From NCBI GenBank assembly GCA_964402715.1, contig CAYODJ010000006.1, forward strand, positions 22,736 through 86,735: a DNA stretch of 64,000 nucleotides. Direction: 5' to 3'. How positions within the stretch are numbered: position 1 is the stretch's first letter; each line of letters opens with the position of its first letter. This document shows positions 16,472 to 25,794 of this stretch, piece by piece. The translations under genes and the position numbers were made by a program. The notes below the pieces were generated by a model. It searched no databases. It was not told where the DNA came from and saw nothing but the letters and a program-made list of their open reading frames with translations. Origin of the DNA: CALXOD01 sp964402715 (GTDB lineage: Bacteria > Verrucomicrobiota > Lentisphaeria > Victivallales > Victivallaceae).

Positions 16472-17743
16472 TCATTCGCAGACGTTGCGTCCCATTGTTT
16501 CTCTCATGCGCCATGAACAGCGGAGTACAATCGCGGAGAACAACGTCAGCGTCATGAAAACCGCAAGGTATGAGCTGCGTCCGTAGTACATGATTCCATT
16601 GCGCATCACCGGCGCGAAAAGACTCATCAGCAGTCCGACCGCATTGCCGAATATGGCGACAGCGACATAGGCGGAAAAATTCATCAGGGCGACGGCGACG
16701 CTGCCGAGTTGTTGGGGATTGGTCTCGTACGCCAACGGCAGAAGGATAGTCTGGATGCCCGATGTCACCGATAACATGCAAAGCAGAACTGCGAAGACGC
16801 GGCTGTGTATCCCGAACAGGACAAGCATCAGCATGGAGGTGCAGACTGAGAAAGACGTGATGCCGACAATCCTGCAGAAAACCCGTCGGCGGTTGCCGAC
16901 CAGACGGCTGGAGACGGCGAACATCAGTCCGGAGACCGCCGACAATGTGCCCATGATCGAGAGAACCCATGCGGCGTGAACAGATGCCATGCCGCAGAAA
17001 TCTTCCAGGAACTTCTTTCCGATGACGGTCTGCATCACGTAGTACAGTCCGAAATTGATGCTGCCGAACATCAGCAGATGGCGGTTGTGCCGCGTTTTAA
17101 GTAACGAAATGAACTTGCCGAATCGAATCTGAACATTCTTCTGAACAGGTGGCAGTTTAACGGTGACGCCGCAGGACAGGAAAAGGCAGAGAAACAGCAG
17201 TGAGGAAATGCCGACGAGAAGCATCATGTTGCGGAATCCGATTGCCTCGATCCCGGCAACCAGCGGCGCGTTGGCGGCGATGGCTCCGGAATATCCGATC
17301 AGGAGTATGACGGAGACGATAAGGTTATAGTTCCGGTTGAATATTCGGATTGACTCTTTGACAAGGCTCAGGTACAGTGCGCCGGCTCCCAGGCCGGTCA
17401 GGATGCGGATTAGATAAAGCAGCGGCAGTGAATGAGTCAACGGGAACAGAATGGATCCAGCGCAGAACAGTAACCCTCCCGTTGCGATAATACGTGCGCT
17501 TCCGTAACGATCCAGCAGCAGCCCGATCACCAGCTGTGTGACGGCGTAGACATACATGAAAGCGGATCCCAGTGCGGTTATGTATGCCGCTGATACGTGC
17601 AGTTCCTGCTGCAGCTGGTTGAAGACGGATCCCGGAATCGCAACGCGCTGAACATTTGCAAAGAAGTAAACCATCGTGCCGCATAACATCATCGCCCGCA
17701 CGCGGTATTTACGGGGTATCGAGTCGGCAAAATGCATTCGCAT
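16472..17743 (-). CDS. Major facilitator superfamily transporter
   Basis: A 423-residue inner-membrane transporter with about 12 hydrophobic segments in two halves. VIGLLLDRYGSARII at about 73-87 is the loop 2-3 signature (G-x-x-x-D-R-x-G), and LIRILTGLGAGALYLSLVKE matches the fourth-fifth segment region of the family. The substrate is unknown. A strong promoter lies 120 bases upstream. Its 3' end meets the LacI gene with 1 base between, so the two messages must overlap at their 3' ends. ATG 17743 is followed two codons later by another in-frame ATG (MHFADS), either of which could serve. Confidence 0.86.
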   Translation of the reverse strand: MRMHFADSIPRKYRVRAMMLCGTMVYFFANVQRVAIPGSVFNQLQQELHVSAAYITALGSAFMYVYAVTQLVIGLLLDRYGSARIIATGGLLFCAGSILFPLTHSLPLLYLIRILTGLGAGALYLSLVKESIRIFNRNYNLIVSVILLIGYSGAIAANAPLVAGIEAIGFRNMMLLVGISSLLFLCLFLSCGVTVKLPPVQKNVQIRFGKFISLLKTRHNRHLLMFGSINFGLYYVMQTVIGKKFLEDFCGMASVHAAWVLSIMGTLSAVSGLMFAVSSRLVGNRRRVFCRIVGITSFSVCTSMLMLVLFGIHSRVFAVLLCMLSVTSGIQTILLPLAYETNPQQLGSVAVALMNFSAYVAVAIFGNAVGLLMSLFAPVMRNGIMYYGRSSYLAVFMTLTLFSAIVLRCSWRMRETMGRNVCE

Positions 17744-17864
17744 ATGCTGTGTGCTGCTCCTCTCTGTCTGCCGTGCTTGGAACCTGCGACTTTACGACAT
17801 CCCGTTCATACGCAAATCTCACCGCACCGGCCGCGCGGGGGAAAATGAACCGCTGTGATCGGGC

Positions 17865-17893
17865 ACTATATCGCAGGTTGAAGATATTTACAA
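17865..17893 (-). promoter_or_regulatory. Sigma-70-like promoter for the MFS transporter
   Basis: On the minus strand TTGTAA (17888-17893) and TATAGT (17865-17870) are 17 bases apart. Transcription would start near 17858, leaving a leader of about 115 bases. I see no clear palindromic LacI operator around it. Confidence 0.5.
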
Positions 17894-18546
17894 GATGAGG
17901 CGTCAGATGTTTTGACGCGCTCTGCGGAGCATATTTGACGGTTGCATGTGTCAATATCCATACGTGAGTCTCATGCGCGGTTTCGGCGCTTCTGAGCGGG
18001 GGCTGTCCGGGACATCCGAGAGAACAGCTTCAAATGCCGCTGCGGACTCAACGGCGCGATGGAGACCGCCGAACCGGTCATTTTTTTCCGGGGGCAAGGT
18101 GTCGAATGCGTTTGCTGCCGAGGAACGAGCATCCGGCTGAGTGAGATGTTTTGTTATTGCCAGACTGATCGGGAGTGACGTTCCGGAATTCCGGAGTGTC
18201 GTTGTGTACCGACGGTATGTTCCCTTTGCCGTGGCATACAAAACGGGAGGACTCCGCGACGCATCCGGCGGTGAACTGCGGCCTGAGCGGTGACCGACGG
18301 AAACCGGCACAGGAAATGATGTCCCGGATTCAGGTTCATCGACGGCGCGAGAAAGACTCGGAGCGAACGCAGGACGGGATGAGAACTTTGCCGGCAACAC
18401 ATGTTTCATCCGCTTCCCTGCATGTTTGCATCGGTTTTTTTCCGGCTGCCGCATGTCCGATCTCCGTTTTTGAACTGGAATCGTTGTGAGGCAGAGGTTA
18501 TCTTATACCGAAACCGGTGCCGGGTGATGCGAAAGGGAGCTGGAAA
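17894..18546. other. Intergenic stretch, no gene recognised
   Basis: About 650 bases between the MFS promoter and larE. A 167-codon open frame on the minus strand (17951-18454) has irregular composition and no family resemblance. I see no RNA gene. Confidence 0.3.
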
Positions 18547-19386
18547 ATGGCGGAAATTCTGGAGAAGCAGGAACGCCTGCGAGAGTATTTGCGCGATGTC
18601 GGAAGCGTTGTTGTCGCCTTTTCGTCCGGAGTCGATTCAACCTATCTGCTGAAAATGGCTCATGATGTGCTCGCCGACAGAGCCATTGCCGTCACCGCTC
18701 GTTCACACTCATTTCCCGAGCGCGAGCTCAATGAGGCTAGAAGGTTCTGCGATTCCGAAAGAATTGAGCAAATCATCGTGGACTCCGAGGAGTTGGACGT
18801 GGAAGGGTTTCGGCAGAATCCGGTTAACCGCTGCTATCTGTGCAAGCGCGCGCTGTTCACGAAAATCTGGGAGACGGCCCGGAGACATGGCATATCCTGC
18901 GTGGTTGAGGGTTCCAACCTGGATGATGTCGGCGATTACCGTCCCGGCCTGACCGCAGTGGCGGAACTTGGCGTCAAAAGTCCGCTGCGCGAGGTTGGTT
19001 TACACAAGGATGAGATTCGCGAGCTCTCGCGCATCCTTAATCTGCCGACATGGGACAAGCAATCCTTTGCCTGTCTCTCCTCGCGTTTCGTATACGGAGA
19101 GACCATCAGCGAGGAGAAACTGAGAATGGTGGATCTGGCGGAACAGCGGCTTCTGGATCTCGGCTTCCGCCAGGTGCGGGTGCGGGTGCACGGCGAGCTG
19201 GCAAGGATAGAGATTGCGAAAGCGGAGTTCGGAAAACTTTTCCCGCAGCTGGTCGATCAGATATCCAGCTATTTTCGTCAGCTTGGTTTCCTGTATGTGA
19301 CCTTGGATCTGGAGGGATACCAGAGCGGAAGTATGAACAGGGGTCTGCCGATCTTCAATGGGAGGACGTCGGGCGGCGGCAAGTGA
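18547..19386 (+). CDS. larE: ATP-dependent sacrificial sulfur transferase LarE
   Basis: A 279-residue PP-loop protein. LarE adenylates the carboxylates of the nickel-pincer cofactor precursor and donates sulfur. FSSGVDSTYLLKM at about 25-37 is the PP-loop, NRCYLCKRALF and VVEGSNLDDVGDYRPG are LarE signatures, and QSFACLSSRFVYG holds the cysteine matching the sacrificial one of the Lactobacillus enzyme. The CYLC pair plus this cysteine leaves open the cluster-dependent mechanism reported for some LarE proteins. The ATG at 18547 has GGGAG 7 bases upstream. larB, larC and larA are absent nearby, so the gene stands alone and could serve another thiolation. Confidence 0.88.
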   Translation: MAEILEKQERLREYLRDVGSVVVAFSSGVDSTYLLKMAHDVLADRAIAVTARSHSFPERELNEARRFCDSERIEQIIVDSEELDVEGFRQNPVNRCYLCKRALFTKIWETARRHGISCVVEGSNLDDVGDYRPGLTAVAELGVKSPLREVGLHKDEIRELSRILNLPTWDKQSFACLSSRFVYGETISEEKLRMVDLAEQRLLDLGFRQVRVRVHGELARIEIAKAEFGKLFPQLVDQISSYFRQLGFLYVTLDLEGYQSGSMNRGLPIFNGRTSGGGK

Positions 19387-19876
19387 CGCGACACGCGGCT
19401 ATTCTCCTGTCCATTTCCGTTTTGGAGTTGTGCGCAGACGGACATTGATTTGAGGAGTGTCGTTCCGGCGTCGCTGTCCGATCCGGTGGTCGTCCAGCGG
19501 GACGCGGCTGCCCGGATGACCTGGGGGTTCCGACGAATTCACGGCCGGCAATGTTTTTGCAGCGGCGGTATGCGTCAGGATGTTTACAGTGGTCTTTGGT
19601 TTCCGCCGCCCCGCATTTCCCCGTGAGGCAGGCAGGAACTTTCCGTTCCATATGAGTCCGGATTCGCCGTACGCAGGCAATGCCGCCGGGAGTGTCAGCA
19701 TGCGTTGTCGCATGGACGTGTCGCAGTCTGCTTCCGTTTGCGATGCTTCTTTTCCCTGGCCGCGGCAAAACTCTCCGCTGTGCCGCTCCGTCCGAGCATA
19801 ATGATGAAGCCTTGCAGCAGTCTTTGCCGCAGGAGTCGCGGTGTTTTTCGCGGCGCTTTATTGAGACGGGAAAATC
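19387..19876. other. Intergenic stretch, no gene recognised
   Basis: About 490 bases between larE and the ferritin promoter. Overlapping open frames on both strands look like random translation; none resembles a known protein. Confidence 0.3.
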
Positions 19877-19905
19877 TTGCAAAAGCGCCGCATCGATGGT
19901 ATGGT
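19877..19905 (+). promoter_or_regulatory. Sigma-70-like promoter for ferritin
   Basis: TTGCAA (19877-19882) and TATGGT (19900-19905) are 17 bases apart, 45 bases before the ferritin start. No Fur-box-like palindrome is evident over it. Confidence 0.5.
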
Positions 19906-19949
19906 AGGTGAGTCGCAGCGAAGATTTGATTGTCAGAAAGGAAAAGATG

Positions 19950-20468
19950 ATGAAGAAAGAGCTTGCGAATGCCCTCAGTGCTCAGATGGTCTTTGAACTT
20001 TATTCCAGTTACATCTATCTGGGACTTGCCTCGATTCTTGAAAAGTTGAAACTTCCGGGCGCGGCGCACTGGATGCGGGTTCAGGTTGACGAGGAGATCA
20101 TCCATGCCGGTATTTTTTACAACTACCTCAACGATCAGGGTGAGAATATTGTGCTTGACGACATCAAGAAGCCGGAACTTGACGGAGTCAGAACACCGCT
20201 TGCCGCTTTCCAGCAGGCGCTTAAACACGAGAAACTTGTCACCGTGCGCGTCAATAAGCTAGCGGAGATTTCGTTGAGATCCGGCGAATACGCCACCATG
20301 GCTTTTTTAAATTATTTTGTCACGGAGCAGGTGCAGGAGGAACGTTCCGTCCAAGCCATCATCGACAAATTGGAAAGAGCGGGTGACGACGAAAAAGCGT
20401 TGCTATTCATCGACGCCGAGCTGCAGAATCGTCCGGCGGCGACTCCGCCCGCTGCGGCGCAGGACTGA
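19950..20468 (+). CDS. ftnA: Non-haem bacterial ferritin
   Basis: A 172-residue ferritin of the FtnA type, a four-helix subunit of the 24-mer that oxidises and stores iron in the cytoplasm. Ferroxidase ligands are visible at E16 (FELYSS), E49 and H52 (DEEIIHA), E94 (KHEKL) and E126 (TEQVQEE). The C-terminal tail after residue 155 is alanine/proline-rich and slightly longer than usual. The Met ligand of haem-binding bacterioferritin is not expected in this form. AAGGA lies 7 bases before the ATG at 19950; ATG 19947 directly before it is possible. Promoter and terminator on either side mark it as a single-gene unit. Confidence 0.92.
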   Translation: MKKELANALSAQMVFELYSSYIYLGLASILEKLKLPGAAHWMRVQVDEEIIHAGIFYNYLNDQGENIVLDDIKKPELDGVRTPLAAFQQALKHEKLVTVRVNKLAEISLRSGEYATMAFLNYFVTEQVQEERSVQAIIDKLERAGDDEKALLFIDAELQNRPAATPPAAAQD

Positions 20469-20493
20469 CGCCGCCCGCGGTTTTTCAGATTCT

Positions 20494-20538
20494 CCTGTCG
20501 ACTGGATGGCGCACCCGCCATTGTCGGCAGGATTTTTT
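20494..20538 (+). terminator. Rho-independent terminator after ferritin
   Basis: CCTG (20494-20497) pairs with CAGG (20528-20531), with inner GAC/GTC and TGGCG/CGCCA segments forming an interrupted stem; ATTTTTTG follows. It lies 26 bases after the ferritin stop. The opposite strand lacks a T-tract, so it should act only on the plus strand. Confidence 0.65.
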
Positions 20539-20624
20539 GTCTCCATGTCAAGTTCACATTGAACAGGAGACTCGGAACCGGCGGCTTCCCGTCACCGGTA
20601 ACCGCGTCAGGCGAATCGAGCGGG

Positions 20625-22001
20625 TCAGCGCGTGTCGGACGTCGCATGAAAATGCGTCAGCGGCTTCTGTCCGACAGGATAGACGTGAAAGCCGATCCGG
20701 AAGAGTTCCTCCGGCGGCAGCAGGTTTCGTCCGTCGAAAAGGAAAGCGGGTTTTTCCATGGATTTGAAAATCCGGCTGTAATCCAGATGCCGGAAGCAGG
20801 CCCACTCGGTCATGATCACCACGGCGTGCGCGCCTTCGGACGCCGCGTAGGGGTCGTCCCAGAACGACACGTCGCCACGGTCGTTGGCCAGATCGATTCT
20901 GGCGTTATCCATCGCCTGAGGATCGTGGATGCGGATTTTCGCATGTTCTTCGAGCAGCTGCCGGCAGACTGAAATGGCCGGCGATTCCCTGGTGTCGCCG
21001 GTGTCCGCCTTGAAAGAGAAGCCGAAGACGGCGATTCGCTTGTCCGCCACAGTGTTGAACATGGCTGTGAGCATGGTCTCCACAAACCGTCTGGACTGGA
21101 AGTCGTTCATCTTCACCACCTGCTCCCAGTAGGCGGCCACTTCCGGCAGACCGTAGTGTTCGCAAAGATACACCAGGTTGAGGATGTCCTTCTTGAAGCA
21201 CGAGCCGCCGAAACCGACTCCGGCTTTCAGAAATTTCGAACCGATACGGCTGTCCCGCCCGGCGGCGCTGGTGACTTCGCTGATGTTGGCTCCGGTTCTC
21301 TCGCAGAGAGCGGATATGCTGTTTACGGACGAAATTCGCTGCGCCAGAAGCGCATTGGAAACGAGTTTGGTCAGTTCGCTCGACCACAGGTTGGTGGTGA
21401 TGATGCGGTCATGCGGCACCCAACGTTCGTAAATGCTCGCGACCTCGCGGATGGCCGATTCGTCCAGACCGCCGATAAGCACTCTGTCAGGATGAAGGAG
21501 GTCGTTGATGGCGGTTCCTTCCGCCAGGAATTCCGGATTGGAGACAATTCTGAATTTCAAGCCGCGCGTGTTGGAATGAAGCACGCGGCTGAGCGCCTGC
21601 GCCGTACGCACCGGCAAGGTGCTCTTTTCCACCACTATCTTGTCCGTATCGGCATATTCGAGTATGCTGCGTGCGGTTTTCTCCAGATACTGGAGATCGG
21701 CGGCTTTGCCTGCGCCGGCTCCGAAAGTTTTCGTGGGAGTGTTGACGCTGACGAAGATGACATCAGCTTCCTTTATCGCTCGCGGGATGTCGGTCGAATA
21801 AAACAGGTTCCGTCCCCGGCAACGCCGCACAACTTCGTCCAGCCCCGGCTCGTAAACCGGTAGCTTGTCCGAATTCCACGCTTGTATGCGCTTTTCATTG
21901 ATGTCCACGACGGTGACAACGAGATCCGGACACTGATCTGCTATTACCGCCATGGTTGGTCCGCCGACGTATCCGGCGCCGATGCAAAGGATTCGTTTCA
22001 T
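20625..22001 (-). CDS. ugd: UDP-glucose 6-dehydrogenase
   Basis: A 458-residue NAD-dependent dehydrogenase turning UDP-glucose into UDP-glucuronate. MKRILCIGAGYVGGPTMAVI is the Rossmann start. EKSTLPVRTA, SNPEFLAEGTAINDLLHPDR and the catalytic cysteine C268 in GVGFGGSCFKKD are complete, and the UDP-binding C-terminal domain contains FGFSFKADTGDTRESPAI. Length and phrases such as LNLVYLCEHYGLPEVAAYWE read like the animal/plant enzyme rather than the short bacterial one; this is from recall. ATG 22001 is chosen from the family start, with AAGGAAG about 16 bases upstream. It follows the UDP-glucuronate decarboxylase gene by 85 bases, the next enzyme in the pathway. Confidence 0.95.
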   Translation of the reverse strand: MKRILCIGAGYVGGPTMAVIADQCPDLVVTVVDINEKRIQAWNSDKLPVYEPGLDEVVRRCRGRNLFYSTDIPRAIKEADVIFVSVNTPTKTFGAGAGKAADLQYLEKTARSILEYADTDKIVVEKSTLPVRTAQALSRVLHSNTRGLKFRIVSNPEFLAEGTAINDLLHPDRVLIGGLDESAIREVASIYERWVPHDRIITTNLWSSELTKLVSNALLAQRISSVNSISALCERTGANISEVTSAAGRDSRIGSKFLKAGVGFGGSCFKKDILNLVYLCEHYGLPEVAAYWEQVVKMNDFQSRRFVETMLTAMFNTVADKRIAVFGFSFKADTGDTRESPAISVCRQLLEEHAKIRIHDPQAMDNARIDLANDRGDVSFWDDPYAASEGAHAVVIMTEWACFRHLDYSRIFKSMEKPAFLFDGRNLLPPEELFRIGFHVYPVGQKPLTHFHATSDTR

Positions 22002-22086
22002 GATTGGTCTTATTTCTTCCTTAATTAGATGTTCCGTGGCCGGCATGTTTCGTTTGACGTGTCGCACGTCCACGTGTGGTTGATGT

Positions 22087-23088
22087 TCACTTTCTGCGGC
22101 TTTCAATTTCGTTTCCTGAATGGCTGCCGGTGTCGCAGAACTCCGGCGCTTCTTTGAGCAGACGATCAAAGTAGGCGATAGTGCGCTTCAGTCCGTCGCG
22201 CAATGGAGTGACCGGCTTCCATTTCAGGACTTGACTCGCCAGTGTTATGTCCGGGCGGCGTTTCTTGGGATCGTCCGGCGGAAGCTGAGTATGAACGATC
22301 TTCGAACGCGATCCGGTCAAATCGCGGATGATTTCAGCCAGTTGCAGCATGGTGCATTCCTCCGGGTTGCCGATGTTGATCGGCCCGGTGAAGTCCGGGG
22401 GGGTCTGCATCATCCTCATCATTGCATCGACGAGATCATCGCAGTAGCAGAAACTTCTGGTCTGGCTGCCGTCTCCGTACACGGTTATGGGCAGATTCTG
22501 CAGGGCCTGGAGGATGAAGTTGCTGATCACCCTGCCGTCGCGAGGATGCATATACGGACCGTATGTGTTGAATATGCGGACGATTTTTGTCGGAAGCTCA
22601 CACTGTGAGTGATAATAGTAGAACAGTGTCTCCGCGCATCGTTTCCCTTCGTCGTAGCAGGATCTCACGCCGATCGGGTTGACGTTTCCCCAATATGATT
22701 CAGTCTGCGGATGTATGCACGGGTCGCCGTAGACTTCGCTGGTGGACGCCTGGAGGATTCTGGCATGAAGACGACGGGCAAGTCCGAGCATGTTGATGGC
22801 TCCGTGCACACAGGTCTTGACGGTCTGCACCGGATTCCTCTGGTAATGGACGGGCGAGGCGGGACAGGCCAGATTGTAGATCTCGTCGCACTCGATGTAG
22901 AGGGGGAAAGTGACGTCGTGGCGGATGAGTTCGAAACGGGGATTGGCCAGAAGATGATAGATGTTCCGTTTGCTGCCGGTATAGAAATTATCTATGCAGA
23001 TGACTTCGTTGTCGCCTTTCTCCAGGAGTTTTTCGCATAGATTGGTGCCGAGAAAACCGCCGCCTCCGGTGACGAGTATTTGCCTCAT
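22087..23088 (-). CDS. uxs: UDP-glucuronate decarboxylase (UDP-xylose synthase)
   Basis: A 333-residue extended short-chain dehydrogenase that converts UDP-glucuronate to UDP-xylose. GGGGFLG at 8-14 binds NAD; STSEVYGDP at about 115-123, and Y145 with K149 in SCYDEGKR form the catalytic set. NLACPASPVHYQRNP and RIFNTYGPYMHP are typical of this enzyme and separate it from UDP-galactose epimerase. It is the first gene behind a strong promoter, with ugd directly downstream, so the pair would supply UDP-glucuronate and UDP-xylose for surface glycans. The dual-function ArnA form is excluded by the absence of a formyltransferase domain. Confidence 0.92.
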   Translation of the reverse strand: MRQILVTGGGGFLGTNLCEKLLEKGDNEVICIDNFYTGSKRNIYHLLANPRFELIRHDVTFPLYIECDEIYNLACPASPVHYQRNPVQTVKTCVHGAINMLGLARRLHARILQASTSEVYGDPCIHPQTESYWGNVNPIGVRSCYDEGKRCAETLFYYYHSQCELPTKIVRIFNTYGPYMHPRDGRVISNFILQALQNLPITVYGDGSQTRSFCYCDDLVDAMMRMMQTPPDFTGPINIGNPEECTMLQLAEIIRDLTGSRSKIVHTQLPPDDPKKRRPDITLASQVLKWKPVTPLRDGLKRTIAYFDRLLKEAPEFCDTGSHSGNEIESRRK

Positions 23089-23167
23089 GCTTCTCTCCCT
23101 GGACAGTTGTCGATCCGTTGCCTTTTAAATGCAAGAAAAGCACTGCCTGCGCATCATAACCCGTGAG

Positions 23168-23196
23168 AATATAGCGTCATCCCGCTTCTTTTTCAA
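23168..23196 (-). promoter_or_regulatory. Sigma-70-like promoter for the uxs-ugd pair
   Basis: On the minus strand TTGAAA (23191-23196) and TATATT (23168-23173) are 17 bases apart, 80 bases before the decarboxylase start and just beyond the priA stop. Confidence 0.58.
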
Positions 23197-23212
23197 CGTA
23201 ATGAAACACCGA

Positions 23213-25441
23213 TTAAAGCAGCGACTGCGCGTCCACGTCCGCATATACCTCCACGCCTGGTGTGATTTTGCCGTGCAGGAGCATCGCGCGCAGCGCCGGC
23301 CGTAACGACTGCAGTCGGTTGCCGCGCAGTATGGTCATGTATCGGAATTTGCCTTTGATGCGTTCGATCGGTGCAGGAAGAGGTCCGGAGATCTTAAGAT
23401 TCACTGAACAGTACTGGCGTAAGGACGCGGTGAATTTTTCGGCGAATCCGGCCACGGATTGTTCATCCTTTCCCTGAAAATGCACGGCGATCAGACGGGC
23501 GAACGGAGGATATGACAACATCTCCCTGACCTCCAGGTCGTAACGGCTGAATCCGTCGAAGTCCTGCATGACGGCGAATTTGATGGCCTCGTTGTCCGGA
23601 TTGTAGGTCTGAATGATCACTTCGCCTCTGATATCGCCGCGTCCGGCGCGTCCGGCCACCTGTGTCAGCAATTGGAAAGTGCGTTCCGGAGCGCGAAAAT
23701 CAGGCATCATGAGTCCGCTGTCCGCGTTTATTACACCGACCAGCGTGACATTGGGGAAATGCAGTCCTTTCGCGATCATCTGAGTGCCGATTAAAATATC
23801 TATCTCGGCGCGGCGGAATCTTTCCAGAATCATTTCGTAGTCGCCGACGCTTCTCATTGAGTCGGAATCCATGCGCGCAATGCGGGCATTGGTGAAAATT
23901 GCGGCGGCCGCAGCCTCTACTTTTTCAGTGCCGACGCCGTTGTAACTGATTTCCGAGGAGCGGCACGTCGGACATTGCCTCGGTGCGGGAATGGTTTTGC
24001 CGCATAGATGGCAACTCAGTGTCTGGCGTTTTTTGGAATAGGTGAAGTTGACCGAGCAGTTCGGACAGACCGCTTCGTATCCGCACTTCTGGCAGAGCAT
24101 GACGCGGGCGTACCCGCGGCGATTCAGAAAGAGGATTGACTGTTCTCCGCGTTCCAGTCTTTCTTGAACGGCATCGATGAGGATTGAGGAGAAGAAACTT
24201 GATTTGCCTTGCTCCGGCGCACCGCCCAGTCTTTGATCGACGATTCGGATGCGAGGCGTCATCTGTGTGGAAATCTGTTTTGACAGACGCGCCAGAACGT
24301 ATTTGCCGCTTGACGCATTGTAACTGCTTTCCGCGGACGGCGTGGCTGAGCCGAGAATGACCACCGCGTTTTCCAGTCTGCCCCGCATGACGGCGACATC
24401 CCTAGCCGAATAGCGCGGAGCCTCCGATTGCTTGTAACTGCTGTCGTGTTCCTCGTCTACCACGATTAGACCCAGGTTGCGGAACGGCGCGAAGAGAGCC
24501 GATCTGGCTCCTACCGCGATGGCGCTCTCGTGACGACTGATGCGATGCCATTCGTCAAAGCGTTCCCCGTCGGAGAGACGGCTGTGAAGGATGCTCAGCT
24601 GATCTCCGAAACGCGAGCGGAAACGTCGAACCGTCTGCGGCGTGAGAGAGATCTCGGGGACAAGAACAATGGCGGACTTGCCCAGCTTCATGGTCTGCGC
24701 GATGGCCTGCAGGTAGACTTCGGTCTTGCCGCTGTTCGTGACACCGTGCAGAAGCAGTACATGGCGGCGATCCTGTCCGGTGAGCATCCGACGTATCTGA
24801 TCCAGCGCCGCGGCTTGTTCAGTGGTGGGCTGCAGTTCGTCCGCCGGCACGACGGTGCGTCCGGCGAATGGATCGCGACGCACGGGACGCTTTTCCGACA
24901 GAAGCAGATGGCGTTTCACCAGAGTATCTATTCTGGAGCGCGTGAAAGCGGTGGTCTTCAGTAATTCGTTCAACGGCAGCGTGTGCTCGGGTGCGTCAAG
25001 CAGTGTTCGCAGCATCATTGTCTGTGCTGCAAATCTCTTGTGGTGGAGGTTGAGCGCGATGAAGGCGCGTGCCGCCTCGGGGTCGGAGATGGTGACGTGG
25101 GAAAGAAATTTCTTCCGGATCTTTCCACGACGTACCGGCGCGGGCAGGAGCGTTCGGATGGCCTGTTCCCGGGAACAGCAGTAATAGTCGGCTATCCAGT
25201 TGCCGAGTTTCACCAGTTTTTCGGGAAGGCTGGCCGCATTGTCGGATACATCGAGGATGTCTCGCAGTTCAGGACGACTGCTGCTGTCGCACAGCGCCAA
25301 TACGTACCCGTCGCGCACCGTGCGTCCGAAAGGGACGCTCACGCGAACCCCGATCCGGATGGAGCCGGCCAGTCTCTGAGGTATACTGTAGTCAAAAAGA
25401 TGATCGAGCGCGATGTCAAGCGCGACTTGAGCTATGTTCAT
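23213..25441 (-). CDS. priA: Primosomal replication restart helicase PriA
   Basis: A 742-residue 3'-5' superfamily 2 helicase that loads the replisome at repaired forks. An N-terminal 3'-end-binding domain begins MNIAQVALDIALDHLFDYSIP. Walker A is LLHGVTNSGKTEVYLQAI, motif II is VVDEEHDSSYKQ, and eight zinc-binding cysteines lie in CQKCGYEAVCPNCS and in SCHLCGKTIPAPRQCPTC. QVAGRAGRGDI is motif VI. The start at 25441 matches the family N-terminus, but neither it nor the alternative ATG at 25477 has a visible ribosome-binding site. Its substrate forks are those rebuilt by RecBCD-type recombination, encoded 20-30 kb away. Confidence 0.94.
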   Translation of the reverse strand: MNIAQVALDIALDHLFDYSIPQRLAGSIRIGVRVSVPFGRTVRDGYVLALCDSSSRPELRDILDVSDNAASLPEKLVKLGNWIADYYCCSREQAIRTLLPAPVRRGKIRKKFLSHVTISDPEAARAFIALNLHHKRFAAQTMMLRTLLDAPEHTLPLNELLKTTAFTRSRIDTLVKRHLLLSEKRPVRRDPFAGRTVVPADELQPTTEQAAALDQIRRMLTGQDRRHVLLLHGVTNSGKTEVYLQAIAQTMKLGKSAIVLVPEISLTPQTVRRFRSRFGDQLSILHSRLSDGERFDEWHRISRHESAIAVGARSALFAPFRNLGLIVVDEEHDSSYKQSEAPRYSARDVAVMRGRLENAVVILGSATPSAESSYNASSGKYVLARLSKQISTQMTPRIRIVDQRLGGAPEQGKSSFFSSILIDAVQERLERGEQSILFLNRRGYARVMLCQKCGYEAVCPNCSVNFTYSKKRQTLSCHLCGKTIPAPRQCPTCRSSEISYNGVGTEKVEAAAAAIFTNARIARMDSDSMRSVGDYEMILERFRRAEIDILIGTQMIAKGLHFPNVTLVGVINADSGLMMPDFRAPERTFQLLTQVAGRAGRGDIRGEVIIQTYNPDNEAIKFAVMQDFDGFSRYDLEVREMLSYPPFARLIAVHFQGKDEQSVAGFAEKFTASLRQYCSVNLKISGPLPAPIERIKGKFRYMTILRGNRLQSLRPALRAMLLHGKITPGVEVYADVDAQSLL

Positions 25442-25794
25442 GGTGTGTGCGGGAAACCGAACTGGCCGCGACGGCATCGCGTTGTCTTACGCTGAATCAC
25501 GTGAATCCGGACGGTGAAGTCCACTGCTCTGTGAACCGGCCGTTGTGCCTCGGATGACGGAGCAAATCTCCCCGTGTTCTTACGCGGCATTCCGAGCGGC
25601 GCCCGCGAGGCGATCCTCCGCTCGTAGCCGGGCCTCCGTCAATCAGTTTCTTACATCCATCCCTGGAGCATCTGGCGCGTCCGTGTGCAGATCCAATTCA
25701 CGGCGCTGTCCGCGACCGTGATACGAACCGTGATCCCGAACCCACATATCCGAGGCATGCGCGGAACCACAGCGGCTGTCATGCCGCGCCAGGA
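25442..25794. other. Intergenic stretch, no gene recognised
   Basis: About 350 bases between priA and rpsT, both on the minus strand. It must carry the priA promoter and the rpsT 3' end, but I cannot point to a convincing terminator or -35/-10 pair. Confidence 0.3.

Noticed and set aside
17951..18454. 167-codon minus-strand open frame in the larE upstream region
   Set aside because: Low-complexity R/S/P-rich translation, no homology impression, no ribosome-binding site.
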